Positions 8,635 through 15,922 of a stretch of 64,000 bases of DNA are shown in pieces. Source of the DNA: Ga0077555 sp041397775. Its GTDB lineage: Bacteria; Pseudomonadota; Alphaproteobacteria; Rhizobiales; Hyphomicrobiaceae. Positions within the stretch are counted from its first letter, which is position 1. Each line of letters begins with the position of its first letter. The position numbers and the translations under genes were made by a program. Under the pieces are notes generated by a model, which saw nothing but the letters and a program-made list of their open reading frames with translations, was not told where the DNA came from and did no database searches. The DNA lies in NCBI GenBank assembly GCA_041397775.1, contig JAWKWB010000008.1, forward strand, positions 248,001-312,000, read 5' to 3'.

Positions 8635-10137
8635 ATGACGTCCAGCAGCAGCCCGAAGATCGCAACCGACGTCGGCCTGACGTTCGACGACGTGCTGCTG
8701 GTGCCCGGCGCCTCCGAAGTCCTGCCGGGCGAGACGGACGTCGCCTCGCAGGTGACGAAGGAGATCGCGGTCAAGATCCCGATCCTGTCGTCGGCCATGG
8801 ATACGGTGACGGAAGGGCGGCTCGCCATCGCGGTGGCACAGGCCGGCGGCATCGGCGTCGTGCATCGCAACCTGACGCCGGAGCAGCAGGCCGACCAGGT
8901 GGCGATGGTCAAGAAGTTCGAGTCCGGCATGGTCGTGAACCCCGTGACCATCCATCCCACGGCCACGCTGTCGGAAGCCCTCGACCTGATGGCACGACAC
9001 CGCATCTCCGGCATTCCCGTGGTCGAGCCGGCGCGGGAAGGCCATCGCGACGGGCGCCTCGTCGGCATTCTCACCAACCGCGACGTGCGCTTTGCCAGCA
9101 ATCCCAACCAACCCGTCTCCGAGCTGATGACCAAGGAGCGGCTCGTCACGGTGAAGGAGGGTGTGGCCCGCGACGAGGCCAAGCGGCTGCTGCATCAGAA
9201 CCGCATCGAGAAGCTGATCGTGGTGGACGACGACTACTGCTGCATCGGCCTCATCACGGTGAAGGACATCGAGAAGGCGCAGAAGCATCCCAACGCCTGC
9301 AAGGACGAGCAGGGCCGCCTGCGCGTCGCTGCCGCCACGACGGTGGGCGCGGACGGGTTCGAGCGCACGGAGCGGCTGATCGCGGCGGGTTGCGACCTGA
9401 TCGTGGTCGATACCGCGCATGGGCATTCCATCCGCGTGATCGAGGCGGTTTCGCGCATCAAGAAGCTGTCGAACAAGACGCAGGTGATCGCCGGCAACGT
9501 GGCGACGGCCGGTGCCACGCGCGCGCTGATCGAGGCGGGCGCGGATGCGGTGAAGGTGGGCATCGGGCCGGGCTCGATCTGCACCACGCGCATCGTGGCG
9601 GGCGTGGGCGTGCCGCAGCTCACGGCGATCATGAACTGCGTGGAGGAGGCCCAGCGCCACGGCGTCCCCGTGATCGCGGACGGCGGCATCCGTTTCTCCG
9701 GCGACATCGCCAAGGCGATCGCGGCGGGCGCGAGCTGCGTCATGGTCGGCTCGCTGCTGGCGGGCACGGACGAGAGCCCGGGCGAGACGTACCTGTTCCA
9801 GGGCCGCACGTACAAGGCCTATCGCGGCATGGGCTCGGTGGGCGCGATGGCGCGCGGCTCGGCCGACCGCTACTTCCAGCAGGAAGTGAAGGACGAGCTG
9901 AAGCTCGTTCCCGAGGGCATCGAGGGGCAGGTGCCCTACAAGGGTCCGGTCGGCCACGTGCTGCACCAGCTCGTCGGCGGCTTGCGCGCTGGCATGGGCT
10001 ACGTCGGCGCACACGATCTGGCGGAGATGCGGGAGAAGTCGCGGTTCGTGCGCATTTCGCCGGCGGCCATCCGCGAGAGCCACGCGCACGGCGTGCACAT
10101 CACGCGCGAAGCGCCGAACTATCCCGGCAACGGCTGA
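8635..10137 (+). CDS. guaB: Inosine-5'-monophosphate dehydrogenase
   Basis: Oxidises IMP to XMP with NAD+, the committed step of GMP synthesis. The product is 500 residues with the complete IMPDH layout: N-terminal barrel start (DVGLTFDDVLLVP), a pair of CBS domains (about residues 100-220) and the catalytic loop GPGSICTTRIVAG, whose Cys is at about residue 316. The flap with the Arg/Tyr-rich segment (GMGSVGAMARGSADRY) follows. The ATG has a strong GAAGGAGG site six bases upstream; in-frame codons before it are not conserved. No guaA follows; rnhB lies 104 bases downstream. Confidence 0.98.
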   Translation: MTSSSSPKIATDVGLTFDDVLLVPGASEVLPGETDVASQVTKEIAVKIPILSSAMDTVTEGRLAIAVAQAGGIGVVHRNLTPEQQADQVAMVKKFESGMVVNPVTIHPTATLSEALDLMARHRISGIPVVEPAREGHRDGRLVGILTNRDVRFASNPNQPVSELMTKERLVTVKEGVARDEAKRLLHQNRIEKLIVVDDDYCCIGLITVKDIEKAQKHPNACKDEQGRLRVAAATTVGADGFERTERLIAAGCDLIVVDTAHGHSIRVIEAVSRIKKLSNKTQVIAGNVATAGATRALIEAGADAVKVGIGPGSICTTRIVAGVGVPQLTAIMNCVEEAQRHGVPVIADGGIRFSGDIAKAIAAGASCVMVGSLLAGTDESPGETYLFQGRTYKAYRGMGSVGAMARGSADRYFQQEVKDELKLVPEGIEGQVPYKGPVGHVLHQLVGGLRAGMGYVGAHDLAEMREKSRFVRISPAAIRESHAHGVHITREAPNYPGNG

Positions 10138-10194
10138 TTTCGAGAAAACGTGTCCGCTGCCCGAACTTCGCTGCGGACAACATGACGACGGCTT

Positions 10195-10224
10195 TTGACA
10201 CGGCGCCCCGAATCTCCCGAATCT
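10195..10224 (+). promoter_or_regulatory. Weak candidate promoter before rnhB
   Basis: A consensus TTGACA (10195-10200) lies between guaB and rnhB, followed about 18 bases later by GAATCT, a poor -10. It would start transcription shortly before the rnhB ATG at 10242. Only the -35 box is convincing. Confidence 0.25.
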
Positions 10225-10241
10225 GTGGAGAGCGAGGGGTC

Positions 10242-10865
10242 ATGGCAATCAAGGCGAGCTTCGAGCTGGAGGCCGCCGAGCTGGAGCTTGGCAACGGGCC
10301 GGTGGCGGGGATCGACGAGGCGGGGCGCGGGCCCTGGGCCGGTCCCGTGGTCGCGGCTGCCGTAATCCTCGATCCCGACAACATTCCCGCCAGCATTGCC
10401 GATTCCAAGGTGCTGATGCCCGAGGAACGCGAGGCGATCCTGCCGCGCATCCTGGCCTCGGCCAAGGTGGGCATCGGCATCGCCGACGTGACGCGCATCG
10501 ACCGCGACAACATCCTCAACGCGACGCTGTGGGCGATGGCGGAGGCCGTTTCCCAGCTCGATCCGCAACCGCGGCTGGCGCTGATCGACGGCAACAAGGC
10601 GCCGCGCCTTCCCATGCCCGCGCGCACCATCGTCAAGGGCGACGGCCGCTGCCTGTCGATCGCGGCGGCCTCCATCGTCGCCAAGGTGACGCGCGACCGG
10701 CTGATGGTGGAGCTCGGCCGCGCGTTTCCACAATACGGTTTCGAGCGCCACAAGGGCTACGGCACGCCCGAACACCAGGAAGCACTGCGCCGCCACGGCG
10801 TCACCGACCACCACCGACGGTCGTTCAAGCCCGTGCAGTTGGCATTGGGGTTTGGTTGGGGGTGA
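10242..10865 (+). CDS. rnhB: Ribonuclease HII
   Basis: Endonuclease that cuts RNA in RNA-DNA hybrids and at single ribonucleotides in DNA. The 207-residue product shows the RNase HII acidic active site: GIDEAGRGPWAGPVVAAAV (Asp and Glu in the DEAGRG motif), ADSKVL, the IDGN aspartate and the conserved IAAASIVAKVTRD helix with KGYGTPEH. The ATG at 10242 follows GAGGGG and gives the normal length; the open frame runs far upstream through guaB only because of GC bias. RnhB and guaB are probably independent units. Confidence 0.97.
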   Translation: MAIKASFELEAAELELGNGPVAGIDEAGRGPWAGPVVAAAVILDPDNIPASIADSKVLMPEEREAILPRILASAKVGIGIADVTRIDRDNILNATLWAMAEAVSQLDPQPRLALIDGNKAPRLPMPARTIVKGDGRCLSIAAASIVAKVTRDRLMVELGRAFPQYGFERHKGYGTPEHQEALRRHGVTDHHRRSFKPVQLALGFGWG

Positions 10866-10876
10866 TGCGGCATGGT

Positions 10877-11098
10877 TCACCGGATGCGGAAGTGATTTCG
10901 GATCGCCAGCAGGAAGAGGAACAACATCGCGGCCGAGAACAACAGTTGTGCCAGCCCAAGAAGCGATGCCGCGTCGGGTATGACCGGCGTGAACTGGTCC
11001 GGCAGCTCCCCCACCTTGATCTTCTCGGCCGGGAACAACCCATAGAGACAGGCGTAGAGCTGGTTCAGCTTGTCGGTTGAATCGAGGCCCGCAAACAA
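10877..11098 (-). CDS. Small putative membrane protein or 5'-truncated remnant
   Basis: A 73-residue frame opened only by TTG. Its last 30 residues form one clear hydrophobic helix (LAQLLFSAAMLFLFLLAIRN) ending in a basic tail, and the part before it looks like the natural C-terminal end of a longer membrane protein. Read further upstream, the frame stays open to 11159 without any ATG or GTG. It lies directly behind the nucleotidyltransferase gene, on the same strand. It may be a decayed gene or a TTG-started partner. I do not recognise the family. Confidence 0.35.
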   Translation of the reverse strand: MFAGLDSTDKLNQLYACLYGLFPAEKIKVGELPDQFTPVIPDAASLLGLAQLLFSAAMLFLFLLAIRNHFRIR

Positions 11099-11148
11099 GA
11101 GCGCCTTGCGGATGGAAAGCTGTATGCGCTTTGCTAGAGCAAGGCGGG

Positions 11149-12243
11149 CTAAGGCTTGTCACGGAAGGGCAGGTCCTCGGCGACCTCCCGACGCTTGCCG
11201 GACCGGCTCGAAAGATACCGGCCGACCGCGTCTTCAAGCGCATCGTAAATGCTGGCTTCGAGCCGAGCCAGGCCCGCATCCAGCTTTTGCCGCCAGCTCG
11301 GACCTTCATTCCATGCGGTGATGAAGGCATCGGCCAGTTCGTGCGGACGCTGTTTGGCAAGGGCCTCGATCAGGATGGACGCCTGCATCAGATCCTTCGG
11401 CGTCTTGGCCTGTTGATCAGCTCGGCTCACAGCAACGATCACCTTGTGAATAGCAAACCGTTCGGCGCGCGGCACCGTTACCGGCACACCGCCTCCGTAA
11501 AGCAGAAGAGATCGTTCCGGCTGATGGATACAATAGTCGAGGTGACGCAGAGGCTGAGCCGGTGAATTCGAAAGCGCCTTCATACGCGCCAGTTTGCCTT
11601 GATGTTCGTCGGACCCGCGGTTTGGCGTCAGCGTATCGACGAAATACCCCTGTTCGTTCCGGTAACGCGCCGACACGAATGAATCATTGAGCGACGTGAC
11701 CGGCTTGAAGGTCTCATCAACGCTGCGGATCACCTCGATGATCGGCGGCATGCTTTCGCCAATGTTCTCGGAGATTCCCCAGAACTGGGCAAAGTCTGCA
11801 TCCTGCGTCTGCATGGCTCGACCGCGCACGTCGATGCCGATCAAACCAGCATAGGCCTGGAAGGCCACAGTGCCGACGAGGACACCTCGCAACCGGAAAA
11901 AGCCAGCCTGCCACATCGCCTCGACCAGGCGCCCCGTGAGGTTGTCAGGCTGCACAAGGCCGGCAGCCGTCAAGGCACGGACCATGCGTTGCCGGTCGCG
12001 GTAATCGGATTTGATGTCGCTGAAGCGCTCCACCCGGTCGGTAATCGACTTGTCCGTGACGGGACCGACGTAGCGCTCCTTGGCGTCGCGACCGGGCGGT
12101 TTGTAATACCAGTAGAACTTGCCCCCGCGCTTGCGCCGCTTGAAGATGCCGCTCGAATGAAACTCCTCATCGAACTCCGCATCCAGACAGCGCTGCAGCA
12201 GGTCGGCGAACATGGTTTGTGTCGACAGAGAGATGAGCGCCAT
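11149..12243 (-). CDS. GSU2403-family nucleotidyltransferase-fold protein
   Basis: A 364-residue protein whose middle contains a minimal nucleotidyltransferase signature: a GTVAFQAYAGLIG turn followed by T-x-D-A-D-F, where the two Asp would bind metal. This pattern fits the GSU2403/NTP_transf_8 group of bacterial proteins, whose role is not established; some relatives sit in accessory islands. The N-terminal region (about 90 residues) has an RRKRGGKFYWYY basic-aromatic patch and the C-terminal half is helical. I place the start at the ATG at 12243. The longer frame to 12303 would run through the promoter and palindromes described separately. Flanking DNA is repeat-rich, which suggests an acquired patch. 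Confidence 0.72.
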   Translation of the reverse strand: MALISLSTQTMFADLLQRCLDAEFDEEFHSSGIFKRRKRGGKFYWYYKPPGRDAKERYVGPVTDKSITDRVERFSDIKSDYRDRQRMVRALTAAGLVQPDNLTGRLVEAMWQAGFFRLRGVLVGTVAFQAYAGLIGIDVRGRAMQTQDADFAQFWGISENIGESMPPIIEVIRSVDETFKPVTSLNDSFVSARYRNEQGYFVDTLTPNRGSDEHQGKLARMKALSNSPAQPLRHLDYCIHQPERSLLLYGGGVPVTVPRAERFAIHKVIVAVSRADQQAKTPKDLMQASILIEALAKQRPHELADAFITAWNEGPSWRQKLDAGLARLEASIYDALEDAVGRYLSSRSGKRREVAEDLPFRDKP

Positions 12244-12250
12244 CGTCTTG

Positions 12251-12273
12251 CCCCAACATTTCAATTGTTGGGG
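12251..12273. repeat. Operator-like palindrome, copy 1
   Basis: A 23-base dyad, CCCCAACA...TGTTGGGG, immediately upstream of the nucleotidyltransferase ATG and overlying its predicted transcription start. It matches copy 2 at 12290-12312 except for one base in the left arm. The spacing between copies is 39 bases. Confidence 0.8.
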
Positions 12274-12274
12274 C

Positions 12275-12303
12275 AAGATAGGCGATTTGCCCCAATATTT
12301 CAA
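12275..12303 (-). promoter_or_regulatory. Promoter of the nucleotidyltransferase gene
   Basis: On the minus strand TTGAAA (12298-12303) and TATCTT (12275-12280) are separated by exactly 17 bases, a good housekeeping-type promoter. The -35 lies inside palindrome copy 2, and copy 1 covers the expected start point. This is the classic layout for a repressor acting at two sites. Confidence 0.6.
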
Positions 12304-12312
12304 TTGTTGGGG
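12290..12312. repeat. Operator-like palindrome, copy 2
   Basis: A second 23-base dyad, CCCCAATA...TGTTGGGG, overlapping the -35 box of the nucleotidyltransferase promoter. It differs from copy 1 by one base, which breaks one pair in the left arm. Confidence 0.8.
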
Positions 12313-12498
12313 CAGCGCTCAAGGAGGAGCACGCCAGGCGCACGTTCGCACCGCAATCGAAACGGGCGCCAAGCCAGAGGCATGATCCACTCAGGCGAGC
12401 GGTCCCGGGCAGCCCGAGCCGACAGCGAGCACGGGCCGTGACCAGCCGAGCTACACCACCACCCGGGCACGATCGTCGTGAGGCGGCTCAAGCAGAAT

Positions 12499-12656
12499 GT
12501 AGGTTGGGTTAGCGCGGCCGAATGCACGAACATCGCTCCGCGAGCAGCCTCGCGCGTAACCCAACAGCCAAGCCCCGAGAATATTCGTTGGGTTACGCGC
12601 GGCGCGATGCTCTCGACCTGCCTCGAAACAACAGTGGCCGCGCCAACCCAACCTAC
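12499..12656. repeat. GTAGGTTGGGTTA inverted-repeat element
   Basis: Outer arms GTAGGTTGGGTTA (12499-12511) and CAACCCAACCTAC (12644-12656) pair, and an inner pair TAACCCAAC (12557-12565) and GTTGGGTTA (12587-12595) also pair. Four copies of one motif, alternating in orientation, form a nested dyad. Similar GTAGGTTGGGTTA repeats are, from memory, common between genes in many bacteria. Confidence 0.75.
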
Positions 12657-12701
12657 GGCTGCTCGCTTTGCCCGGGAACCGCATCGACGGCGGTTGCGGC
12701 C

Positions 12702-12737
12702 GAATGGGTCCTCGCGACAAGCGCGAGGAAGACAAAG
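12702..12737. repeat. Dispersed hairpin repeat, copy at 12.7 kb
   Basis: GAATGGGTCCTCGCGACAAG followed by CGCGAGGA and GACAAAG. It can form an 8-bp stem TCCTCGCG/CGCGAGGA with a 5-base loop. A near-identical 36-base copy occurs at 54387-54422, 41.7 kb away, in the same orientation. Confidence 0.75.
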
Positions 12738-12762
12738 GGTAGGCTTGCGCATTCTCACTCGC

Positions 12763-12921
12763 GGCTTCGGATGCCCACACAGCATCCGCCGCGCTCCCCG
12801 CTCGCGGCTTCGGATGCCCACACAGCATCCGCCGCGCTCCCCGCTCGCGGCTTCGGATGCCCACACAGCATCCGCCGCGCTCCCCACTCGCGGCTTCGGA
12901 TGCCCACACAGCATCCGCCAG
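12763..12921. repeat. 43-bp tandem repeat, nearly four units
   Basis: Units start at 12763, 12806, 12849 and 12892, each beginning GGCTTCGGATGCCCACACAG, with almost no divergence. Each unit contains the dyad CGGATGC-CCACACA-GCATCCG (7-bp stem, 7-base loop). The last unit is cut short after the dyad. There are no unique spacers, so it is a tandem repeat, not a CRISPR. Confidence 0.85.
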
Positions 12922-12923
12922 GG

Positions 12924-12958
12924 CTTCTGGACAGGTGTCCGGACTTATCACAAACTGT
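12924..12958. repeat. TCTGGACA-TGTCCGGA dispersed repeat, copy 1
   Basis: A 35-base segment, CTTCTGGACAGGTGTCCGGA and following CTTATCACAAACTGT, with the near-palindrome TCTGGACA..TGTCCGGA. It recurs at 15847-15880. Both copies lie upstream of plus-strand enzyme genes (about 165 and 40 bases before the starts). Confidence 0.7.
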
Positions 12959-13123
12959 CGCACCGGTTCGGCGAGGCTCCCGGGGAAGAGGGGCCCGCGC
13001 GGGGTGAGACGTGGTGCCGACGGCGCGCCACGCGAGGAAACGGCACGCGTGCCACGTTGGAGCGACGTCAATTCAAGGCAGGTCGGCGACGCCCAGCTTC
13101 AGCCCAGCAAATAGGAGTTCGCC

Positions 13124-14449
13124 ATGAAATGCATGTGGTTCCACCTGATGCCCTACACGGAGCTGCCCGAGGACTTCCGCGAGAAGCATCCCTCGGTGTG
13201 GGTGGACATCCATTCCTCGCTCTTCGATCCGAAGCGCGCGCACCACATGTACAACGACTTCATGGACGAACTCGAATACGCCGCCGAGTGCGGTTTCGAC
13301 GCCGTCTGTGTCAACGAGCACCACTCCAACGGCTACGGCCTGATGCCCTCGCCAAACCTCATCGCCTCGGCGCTGGCGCGGCGCACGACCGACACGGCGC
13401 TGTGCGTGATGGGCAACTCGCTGGCGCTCTACAATCCACCGACGCGCGTGGCGGAAGAGTTCGCCATGATCGACTGCATCTCAGGCGGGCGGCTGATCGC
13501 GGGCTTCCCTGTCGGCACGCCAATGGACACCTGCTACGCCTACGGCACCAATCCCTCGCAGCTGCGCGAACGCTACATGGAAGCGCACGACCTCGTCATG
13601 AAGGCGTGGACGGAGCCCGAGACATTCGCCTTCAACGGCCGCTTCAACCAGCAGCGCTACGTCAACATCTGGCCGAAGCCGATCCAGCAGCCGCATCCGC
13701 CGGTGTGGATCCCGGGCGGCGGCTCGGTGGAGACGTGGCAGTGGTGCGCGAAGATGGACTATGTCTACTGCTACCTGTCCTACTACGGCTACAAGGCGGG
13801 CTTGCGCACCATGCAGGGCTTCTGGGACGAGATGGCGAAGCTGGGCAAGGACCGCAATCCCTATCGCGCGGGCTTCCTGCAATTCGTGGGCGTGGCGGAA
13901 ACGCGCACGGAGGCGATGGAGCGTTATGCGGAGGCGGCGGAGTACTTTTATGGCCGCTGCCTGCACGTCGATCTCAAGTACGCCTCGCCGCCGGGCTACA
14001 ACACCGAGGCGACGCAGCGCGTGGGGCTGCAGAGCCAGGTGAAGGCCGCCGCCGAAGCCGCGACCAACCCCGAGAAGGGTAAGGACATGTTGGCAGCGCA
14101 GGGGACCACAGGCTCGACCACCGGCACGCGCTTCAACATGGTGGCCAAGACGATGGAGGACATCGTCGAGCGCGGCTACGTCATCGTCGGTTCGCCCAAG
14201 GACGTGGAGGAGCAACTGCGCGAAGTGGCCACCAACATGAACGTCGGCCACCTGATGCTGCTGCTCCAGTACGGCAACATGTCGAAGGAGCTGGCCAAGT
14301 ACAACACGCGCCTCTTCGCCGAGAAGGTGATGCCGCAGCTGCAGCCGATGTTCTCGGAATGGCAGGACAAGTGGTGGCCCAAGCCAATGGCGAGCGGCCA
14401 GCGTGCGGCGCTGCCCGCCTTCGCGCCGGGCGTGCAGGCCGCGGAGTGA
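13124..14449 (+). CDS. LLM-class flavin-dependent oxidoreductase
   Basis: A luciferase-like (bacterial luciferase superfamily) monooxygenase or reductase of 441 residues using FMN or F420; the substrate is unknown. A TIM-barrel is suggested by the ordered landmarks DELEYAAECGFDAVCVNEHH, RLIAGFPVGTP and PHPPVWIPGGGS, and a long insertion precedes the C-terminal helices (IVGSPKDVEEQLREVA). The ATG is preceded by TAGGAG at a good distance. It is a single-gene unit between two repeat-rich regions, so context gives no pathway. Confidence 0.88.
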   Translation: MKCMWFHLMPYTELPEDFREKHPSVWVDIHSSLFDPKRAHHMYNDFMDELEYAAECGFDAVCVNEHHSNGYGLMPSPNLIASALARRTTDTALCVMGNSLALYNPPTRVAEEFAMIDCISGGRLIAGFPVGTPMDTCYAYGTNPSQLRERYMEAHDLVMKAWTEPETFAFNGRFNQQRYVNIWPKPIQQPHPPVWIPGGGSVETWQWCAKMDYVYCYLSYYGYKAGLRTMQGFWDEMAKLGKDRNPYRAGFLQFVGVAETRTEAMERYAEAAEYFYGRCLHVDLKYASPPGYNTEATQRVGLQSQVKAAAEAATNPEKGKDMLAAQGTTGSTTGTRFNMVAKTMEDIVERGYVIVGSPKDVEEQLREVATNMNVGHLMLLLQYGNMSKELAKYNTRLFAEKVMPQLQPMFSEWQDKWWPKPMASGQRAALPAFAPGVQAAE

Positions 14450-14497
14450 GATCGGCCGTTCGATAGCGATCCGGCGGCAGCGGGCATCTCGTATCCC

Positions 14498-14549
14498 GAC
14501 CGCAAGGTCCGTCTCAGTCGTCGGCTGGCTCAGAACGGACTTTGCGGTC
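14498..14549. repeat. GACCGCAA-GTCCGT inverted repeat
   Basis: Arms GACCGCAAGGTCCGT (14498-14512) and ACGGACTTTGCGGTC (14535-14549) pair at 14 of 15 positions around a 22-base loop, 49 bases after the LLM stop codon. There is no T-run, so it is not a clear terminator. A related dyad is at about 52483-52536. Confidence 0.7.
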
Positions 14550-14620
14550 AAAGGGACACGAGCAAGCATTAGAGTTATTCGCCACAGCCAGCGCAATTTG
14601 CCCTGGTCTCGCCTCTCCTC

Positions 14621-14782
14621 CGGTTCCCCGGCCAAGCGGGTGGGCGGGAGCCCGGCCGCTGCCCGAGCCGGGGTCTTTCCCGGTGCCGTCGGGCACGGCG
14701 CCGCAGCGTCCGTCGCAAGCCGAACCGCGAAAGATCCCGGATCGCCGCGCGTCGCGCGCCGTCCGGGAAACCGGGGGGAGGG
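14621..14782. repeat. Dispersed GC-rich element, copy A1
   Basis: Runs from CGGTTCCCCGGCCAAGCGGG to CCGGGAAACCGGGG. The core, CCCGAGCCGGGGTCTTTCCC and following GGTGCCGTCGGGCACGGC, recurs in A2 (14834-14989) and, reverse-complemented, in three copies at 54.5-55.1 kb. Confidence 0.75.
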
Positions 14783-14833
14783 CTTTATTGCGCGCTACCT
14801 GATTTTCGGCCGTCCGTCGTCCCCCGCCCTTTT

Positions 14834-14989
14834 CGGTTCCCCGGCCAAGCGGACGGGCGAAAGCCCGGCCGCTGCCCGAGCCGGGGTCTTTCCCGGTGTC
14901 GCCGGGCACGGCGCCGCAGCGTCCGTCGCAAGCCGAACCGCGAAAGGACAGCCGCGCCTCGCGCGCCTTCCGGGAAAACGGGGAGAATG
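14834..14989. repeat. Dispersed GC-rich element, copy A2
   Basis: Second direct copy, 213 bases after A1, sharing long identical stretches such as GGGCACGGCGCCGCAGCGTC. It ends with CGCGCCTTCCGGGAAAACGG, which is the reverse complement of the left end of the 54.5-kb copies. Confidence 0.75.
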
Positions 14990-15071
14990 GAGGGGCATGG
15001 CCGCTAGGGAACCGGGCGAGGGGAGGATGGAGCGCAATTTCCGGGAAACCGGGGAGGGTGGCGTCGTGATC

Positions 15072-15116
15072 GGACGTCCGCTCTACGAGCCAGCGGCAGA
15101 CAGGGAGCGGACGTCC
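15072..15116. repeat. GGACGTCCGCTC inverted repeat
   Basis: Perfect 12-base arms, GGACGTCCGCTC (15072-15083) and GAGCGGACGTCC (15105-15116), around a 21-base loop, 45 bases beyond the stop of the Uma2 gene. The right arm with its flank matches the other strand at about 52571-52586. Confidence 0.7.
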
Positions 15117-15160
15117 AATCCGCCACACGCGTGTTCCCCCGTCGTCCACCACGTCGCCGT

Positions 15161-15733
15161 TCAGGCCAGAGGCTCCTCGGGCCACAGAAGGTCGAGCGCG
15201 AAGGTGTGCGCCTCGAACGGCACGGCGACGACGGGATCGGCATCCTTGAAGACGGCCGCGATCAGCCACTTGTCCCCGGTCAGCGTCAACACCTCCAAAG
15301 TCCTGGCGAGTGGATCGACCAGCCAGCAATGCCGGACGCCGGACGCCGCGTAGGCGGCAAGCTTGTCGGTGCGATCGAAGCGGGCGGTGGCAGGCGAGAG
15401 CACCTCGCAGACCCAATCGGGCGACACGTCGATGAAGGCGGCGTCGGGCAGCCTGGGCAACCGCTCGCGCCGCCAGCCCGCGATATCCGGCACGAGCACG
15501 TGGGGACCGAGGTGGAGTTCAGGTTCGATGAGGAAGACCCAGCCGCCCGGACCGCCGCGTCCCCGGTCGAAGGGATCGCGGAGTTCGGCAAAGACCTCGC
15601 CGGATGCACGTGCGTGCCGGGGCGACGGGCGGGGGTGGGTGTACAGCGCGCCGAACACGATCTCGCCCACGACATGGGGCGGCAAGGCCTCGATGTCGGC
15701 ATAGGTGGCGGGGCGCTGCTTGGTCTGCGTCAC
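15161..15733 (-). CDS. Uma2-family endonuclease-like protein
   Basis: A 190-residue protein of the Uma2/DUF820 family, a PD-(D/E)XK nuclease fold. These are common in multicopy form in some bacteria, and their biological role is unclear. Motifs visible: MTQTKQRPATYADIEALP start, ELHLGPHVLVPDIAGW, then D-x16-E-x-L as DWVCEVLSPAT and the Lys in RTDKLAAYAASGVRHCWLVDP, which fits the metal-binding core. I use the GTG at 15733, which has GTGGAGG upstream; the much longer open frame to 16903 is a GC artefact. It is monocistronic. Confidence 0.85.
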   Translation of the reverse strand: MTQTKQRPATYADIEALPPHVVGEIVFGALYTHPRPSPRHARASGEVFAELRDPFDRGRGGPGGWVFLIEPELHLGPHVLVPDIAGWRRERLPRLPDAAFIDVSPDWVCEVLSPATARFDRTDKLAAYAASGVRHCWLVDPLARTLEVLTLTGDKWLIAAVFKDADPVVAVPFEAHTFALDLLWPEEPLA

Positions 15734-15846
15734 GGGTGGCGGCCTCCACGGAGCATGGGCGGCATTGCCCGGGACTGTAGCGCGAAGTGCCGTTTCCTGC
15801 CACCTGCGCATGCGCCGCCCCCATGTCTTCGGGATCGTCGCCCCGC

Positions 15847-15880
15847 CTTCTGGACAGATGTCCGGACTTAACCCAAACTG
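15847..15880. repeat. TCTGGACA-TGTCCGGA dispersed repeat, copy 2
   Basis: CTTCTGGACAGATGTCCGGA followed by CTTAACCCAAACTG. It matches 12924-12958 closely and lies 43 bases before the TTG start of the next hydrolase gene, so either a mobile repeat or a regulatory dyad is possible. Confidence 0.7.
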
Positions 15881-15922
15881 CCCCCAACAAGCATAGGGGA
15901 AACGAACGAGGGAGCGAGGGCG

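Larger units (their letters stand above)
12313..13123. other. Intergenic repeat cluster, no gene seen
   Basis: About 810 bases between the nucleotidyltransferase promoter and the LLM oxidoreductase. The open frames here are GC-driven or created by repeats. It contains, in order, GTAGGTTGGGTTA dyads, a shared hairpin repeat, a 43-bp tandem array and a GGACA-TGTCC repeat, each listed separately. No protein-like composition was found. Confidence 0.7.
14450..15160. other. Intergenic repeat region, no gene seen
   Basis: About 710 bases between the LLM gene and the convergent Uma2 gene. It holds two inverted repeats and two copies of a roughly 150-bp GC-rich element, listed separately. The open frames it contains are repetitive and found on both strands, with no credible protein. 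Confidence 0.7.

Noticed and set aside
12763..12921. CRISPR array
   Set aside because: Units are contiguous and nearly identical with no unique spacers, and no cas gene is near.
12478..14082. 534-residue plus-strand ORF over the repeat cluster
   Set aside because: It runs through tandem repeats and into the LLM gene in another frame; composition is Arg/Ala shadow-like.
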